From positions 13,005-77,004 of the forward strand of contig JBIKWB010000025.1 of NCBI GenBank assembly GCA_044356555.1: DNA of 64,000 nt, read 5' to 3'. Under the pieces are notes generated by a model. The model was not told where the DNA came from and did no database searches. It was given only the letters and a program-made list of their open reading frames with translations. The stretch comes from Tous-C4FEB sp044356555. GTDB lineage: Bacteria; Verrucomicrobiota; Verrucomicrobiia; Opitutales; Opitutaceae. Shown here one piece after another: positions 61,513 through 64,000 of the stretch. The translations under genes were made by a program, and so were the position numbers. Numbering within the stretch: the stretch's first letter is position 1; each line of letters begins with the position of its first letter.

Positions 61513-62040
61513 TTACGTTTTGCCGGAGCGACGCACGATTTCGGTCGCGACGGCACTGTCGTCGGTTTCGTGCGTCCCCACGATGGAGAGAAACTCCGCA
61601 GCGGTGATCGCGTGTTTCTTGAAAAAATCCCGGTCTCCGCCGCAGCAGAACATCATCGACGCCGGGAGCTCGCCGCGCAGCTTGGCGCGGGCCTTCGGGA
61701 TGAGTCGGGGCAGCCAAGTCATCCCGAGCAAGGTGGCGGTCTTCGCCGGGAGGCTCGCAGGGTCCAAGACGACGGTGGAGGGGCAGCCGTTTTGTGTGTT
61801 GAGAAAATAGTCCCGGCGCACGAGCTCGATCGCGTGGGCGGTGGCGAAGTCCGGCGCACCGTAGTTCGCAAGGTCTTCAACGTAGTCGAAAACGTGCTGT
61901 GCGGTGATGCCTTGGCTGGCCAAGAAGTCGATGTCGGCCTCGTTCAGCAGGTTGGCGGCGGACGCACCGCCGTGGGCATAACGGGCGGAGGCACGATCGT
62001 AAACAGCTCGGAAGGCGGTGGTGAATTCGACGGGAGTCAT
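61513..62040 (-). CDS. DUF5069-like protein
   Basis: 175 residues without signal or membrane segment. The stretch LPRLIPKARAKLRGEL and the following DRDFFKKHAITAAEFLSIV match the DUF5069 pattern (LPR-x-IDKARA-x-L and RFF...EEFL), with an extra N-terminal half of about 90 residues (RYAHGGASAANLLNEADIDF). Function unknown. It is convergent with the DUF1552 gene. Confidence 0.65.
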   Translation of the reverse strand: MTPVEFTTAFRAVYDRASARYAHGGASAANLLNEADIDFLASQGITAQHVFDYVEDLANYGAPDFATAHAIELVRRDYFLNTQNGCPSTVVLDPASLPAKTATLLGMTWLPRLIPKARAKLRGELPASMMFCCGGDRDFFKKHAITAAEFLSIVGTHETDDSAVATEIVRRSGKT

Positions 62041-62162
62041 GGTGCGGCGTGGGCAATCGGATGGTGGAAACGGGAGGAGGCAAGCGGCGCGCGGTTAAAA
62101 TCCGGTGTCGCAAGTTCTCTTGGCGCGGTCGAAGAGCCCGCGGGGGAACAACCGGCTCGACC

Positions 62163-64000
62163 TCAATCGGCGGGGCTGAAGTCGATCAGGCGTTTAAAGC
62201 GGTCTACTTTGGCCACCACGACATCGAGCCGGGCGTTGAGCGTGTAGCGCTTCTTCGAGCGCCGGCCGCTGAGCGTGTGGGTCGATTCGTCGAAGGAATA
62301 AAAATCCTCGCCGAGGGCATCGGCAGAGATGAATCCGAAGGTCATGGACTCAAGCAGTTCGACGAAAAAGCCGTTGCGGCGGACGTCGGTGATGACGGCG
62401 GCGAAGCGGGTGCGGGGCGTGCGGTCCTGTTCGCGCTCGAAGAACTCAAGGATCTTTATCTTCACGCTTTCGCGCTCGGCCTGTTGCGAGTTTTGTTCGG
62501 TGGCACTGATCTGTTCACCGAGGGCCTGCATCCCGGCGGCGCTGTGCATGGCATCGGGTCCTTGAGGCGCGTAGCCCTCGTGCTTCACCAGATAATGTTG
62601 CAGCACGCGGTGGACGATGAGGTCGGCGTAGCGGCGGATGGGCGAGGTGAAGTGGCTGTAATCCTTTTTGTTGAGCCCGTAGTGCCCGTCGGCCGTGTGG
62701 CGGTAAACGGCTTTTTGCAGGCTGCGCAGGAGTTGGGTCCTAAGGGTGTAGCCTTGGGGATGCTCGGCCAAAATCTTCAGGAGCTTGGTGACTTCTTTGC
62801 GGTGCGAAAGGTCGCCCACGATGATTTTGAACGAGCCGAGGAGTTCACGGAATTCGCCGAGCCGTTCGGCGTCGGGATCGTCGTGAACGCGGTAGAGCGA
62901 GGGGAATTTCTGCAGGCGCGTCAGGCGGGCCACGGCCTCGTTGGCGGCGAGCATGAACTCTTCGATGAGCTGGTGACTTTCGTCGTGCTCGATTTTTTCG
63001 AGGCGATCGGCGTAGCCGTCCTTGTCCACGAAGATTTTGGTCTCGGGCATGTCGAGATCGAGGCTGCCGTGGGCCATACGGTCGCTGCGGAGCTGACTCG
63101 CGATTTTCCAGAGGGCACGAATCCACGTCTGCAGGTCTGTGAGCTCGGCGTCGGTCAACTCACGCAAGGCGCGGCCGGTGGAGCCGGTCTGGTGTTTGGC
63201 TGGCAGAGGCAGCGCGCGGATTTTCTCGAGGTCGTCGGTAAAGAGGAAGGCGTAGGCCTGTTTGTAGGTGAGCCGTTTGCGGGAACGAATGACGGTGTTT
63301 GCGTAGGCGGTGGCGGTGATTTTTCCAGACTTCGAAAACGTGAGGAAGACCGCTTTGCAGAGGCGGTCCTGAGCCTCGACGAGAGAGCAAAGGCCGTTGG
63401 AAAGCTTTTCGGGCAGCATCGGAATAACCGTGCCGACGAGGTAGGTGGAATTGCCGCGAGCCTGAGCCTCGCGGTCGAGCGCGGTCCCAGGGCGGACGTA
63501 GCTGGACACGTCGGCGATGTGGATGCCGACCTTGGTCTCGCCGGCGGGCGTGAGCTCGTAAGAGAGCGCATCGTCGAAGTCTTTGGCGTCGTCGGGGTCG
63601 ATGGTGAAAACCGGCAACTCGCGGTAGTCGAGGCGGCCGGCCGTGTCTTTGGTCGGGACGCGATCGGGCAGGAGGGATGCCTCGCGCTCGACATCGGCCG
63701 GAAAACTGGTGGCGAGGTTGAACTTCTCGTAAATGCCGAGGAGCTCCGCCCGCGGCTCGTGGGTCTTGCCGAGGCGGGCCGTGGCGACACCGGTGAGCGG
63801 TTTGCGGCGGTCGGTCCAGTCATCGAGTTTGACCACGACCTTGTCGCCGGCGGTCACCTCGACCGACGAAGGCGTGAGCAGCACCTGCTGGATGAAACGA
63901 GGATCGTCGGGGGCGACGACAAACTTGCTGCCGGAGCGGAAGACATTGCCGACCACCGACATTTTCTCGCGCGTGATGACGCGCGTGACGCGGCCGACCG
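62163..64000 (-). CDS. rnr: Ribonuclease R (RNase II family), 5' end outside the window
   Basis: At least 612 residues of a 3'-5' exoribonuclease. The frame is still open at the right edge (GRVTRVITREKMSVVGNVFR), so the N-terminal part is missing. A cold-shock-like part (VVAPDDPRFIQQVLLTP) is followed by the catalytic RNB domain with the Asp cluster FTIDPDDAKDFDDAL, then DVSSYVRPGTALDREAQARG and HFTSPIRRYADLIVHRVLQH. A C-terminal S1 domain (FAAVITDVRRNGFFVELLES) ends the protein. It degrades structured RNA. ATG 63962 is internal, not the start. Confidence 0.94.
   Translation of the reverse strand, partial: VGRVTRVITREKMSVVGNVFRSGSKFVVAPDDPRFIQQVLLTPSSVEVTAGDKVVVKLDDWTDRRKPLTGVATARLGKTHEPRAELLGIYEKFNLATSFPADVEREASLLPDRVPTKDTAGRLDYRELPVFTIDPDDAKDFDDALSYELTPAGETKVGIHIADVSSYVRPGTALDREAQARGNSTYLVGTVIPMLPEKLSNGLCSLVEAQDRLCKAVFLTFSKSGKITATAYANTVIRSRKRLTYKQAYAFLFTDDLEKIRALPLPAKHQTGSTGRALRELTDAELTDLQTWIRALWKIASQLRSDRMAHGSLDLDMPETKIFVDKDGYADRLEKIEHDESHQLIEEFMLAANEAVARLTRLQKFPSLYRVHDDPDAERLGEFRELLGSFKIIVGDLSHRKEVTKLLKILAEHPQGYTLRTQLLRSLQKAVYRHTADGHYGLNKKDYSHFTSPIRRYADLIVHRVLQHYLVKHEGYAPQGPDAMHSAAGMQALGEQISATEQNSQQAERESVKIKILEFFEREQDRTPRTRFAAVITDVRRNGFFVELLESMTFGFISADALGEDFYSFDESTHTLSGRRSKKRYTLNARLDVVVAKVDRFKRLIDFSPAD

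Overview
The window looks like the chromosome of a Verrucomicrobiota bacterium, most likely an Opitutaceae relative. The evidence is a long DUF1592-type Planctomycete-cytochrome-C protein paired with a DUF1552 protein, a secreted protein whose C-terminal domain I recognise from Opitutaceae exported proteins, and a eukaryote-like UDP-glucose dehydrogenase motif. The genus is inference. The first ~10 kb visibly uses more A/T-ending codons than the GC-rich remainder.

Layout. 1-12260: housekeeping and envelope genes (possible tilS end, ftsH, UDP-glucose dehydrogenase, SurA/PpiD-like chaperone, TolC-like protein, small membrane protein, YihY/BrkB, GYF_2 membrane protein, argS). 12342-13465: two decayed genes, a zinc alcohol dehydrogenase and a cupin. 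13473-20125: MFS transporter, Gfo/Idh/MocA oxidoreductase, a partial oligopeptide ABC operon (one permease and two ATPases), Dabb protein, secreted metallophosphoesterase. 20143-29282: hflX, orphan receiver, lactonase, two D-2-hydroxyacid dehydrogenases, thymidine kinase, an unknown protein, M32 carboxypeptidase. 29835-36769: TlpA-like thioredoxin, M19 dipeptidase, YdcF protein, and a complete ribose-type sugar ABC operon.

36884-50829: a 13.9 kb integrative element inserted in the 3' half of a tRNA-His gene. It is bounded by 49-bp direct repeats and has a tyrosine recombinase beside the right end. The plus-strand cargo is a type I restriction-modification operon with two extra genes: a PD-(D/E)XK nuclease between hsdR and hsdM, and a trypsin-like lipoprotein protease directly after hsdS. 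The protease lies between a 132-bp direct repeat made from hsdS 3' ends. A secreted protein of unknown role follows. On the minus strand the integrase, an unknown coupled gene, a small HTH protein, a winged-helix protein and an IstB/DnaC-like ATPase form a probable mobility/replication module. No phage structural genes are visible. This element is the most interesting part of the window.

50830-64000: endonuclease/exonuclease/phosphatase protein, small unknown gene, tRNA-Lys/Thr/Gln cluster, an aldehyde/isoquinoline-oxidoreductase-type molybdoenzyme pair, the DUF1592/DUF1552 pair, a DUF5069-like protein, and an RNase R gene running off the right edge. All calls come from reading the sequence; no database search was run.
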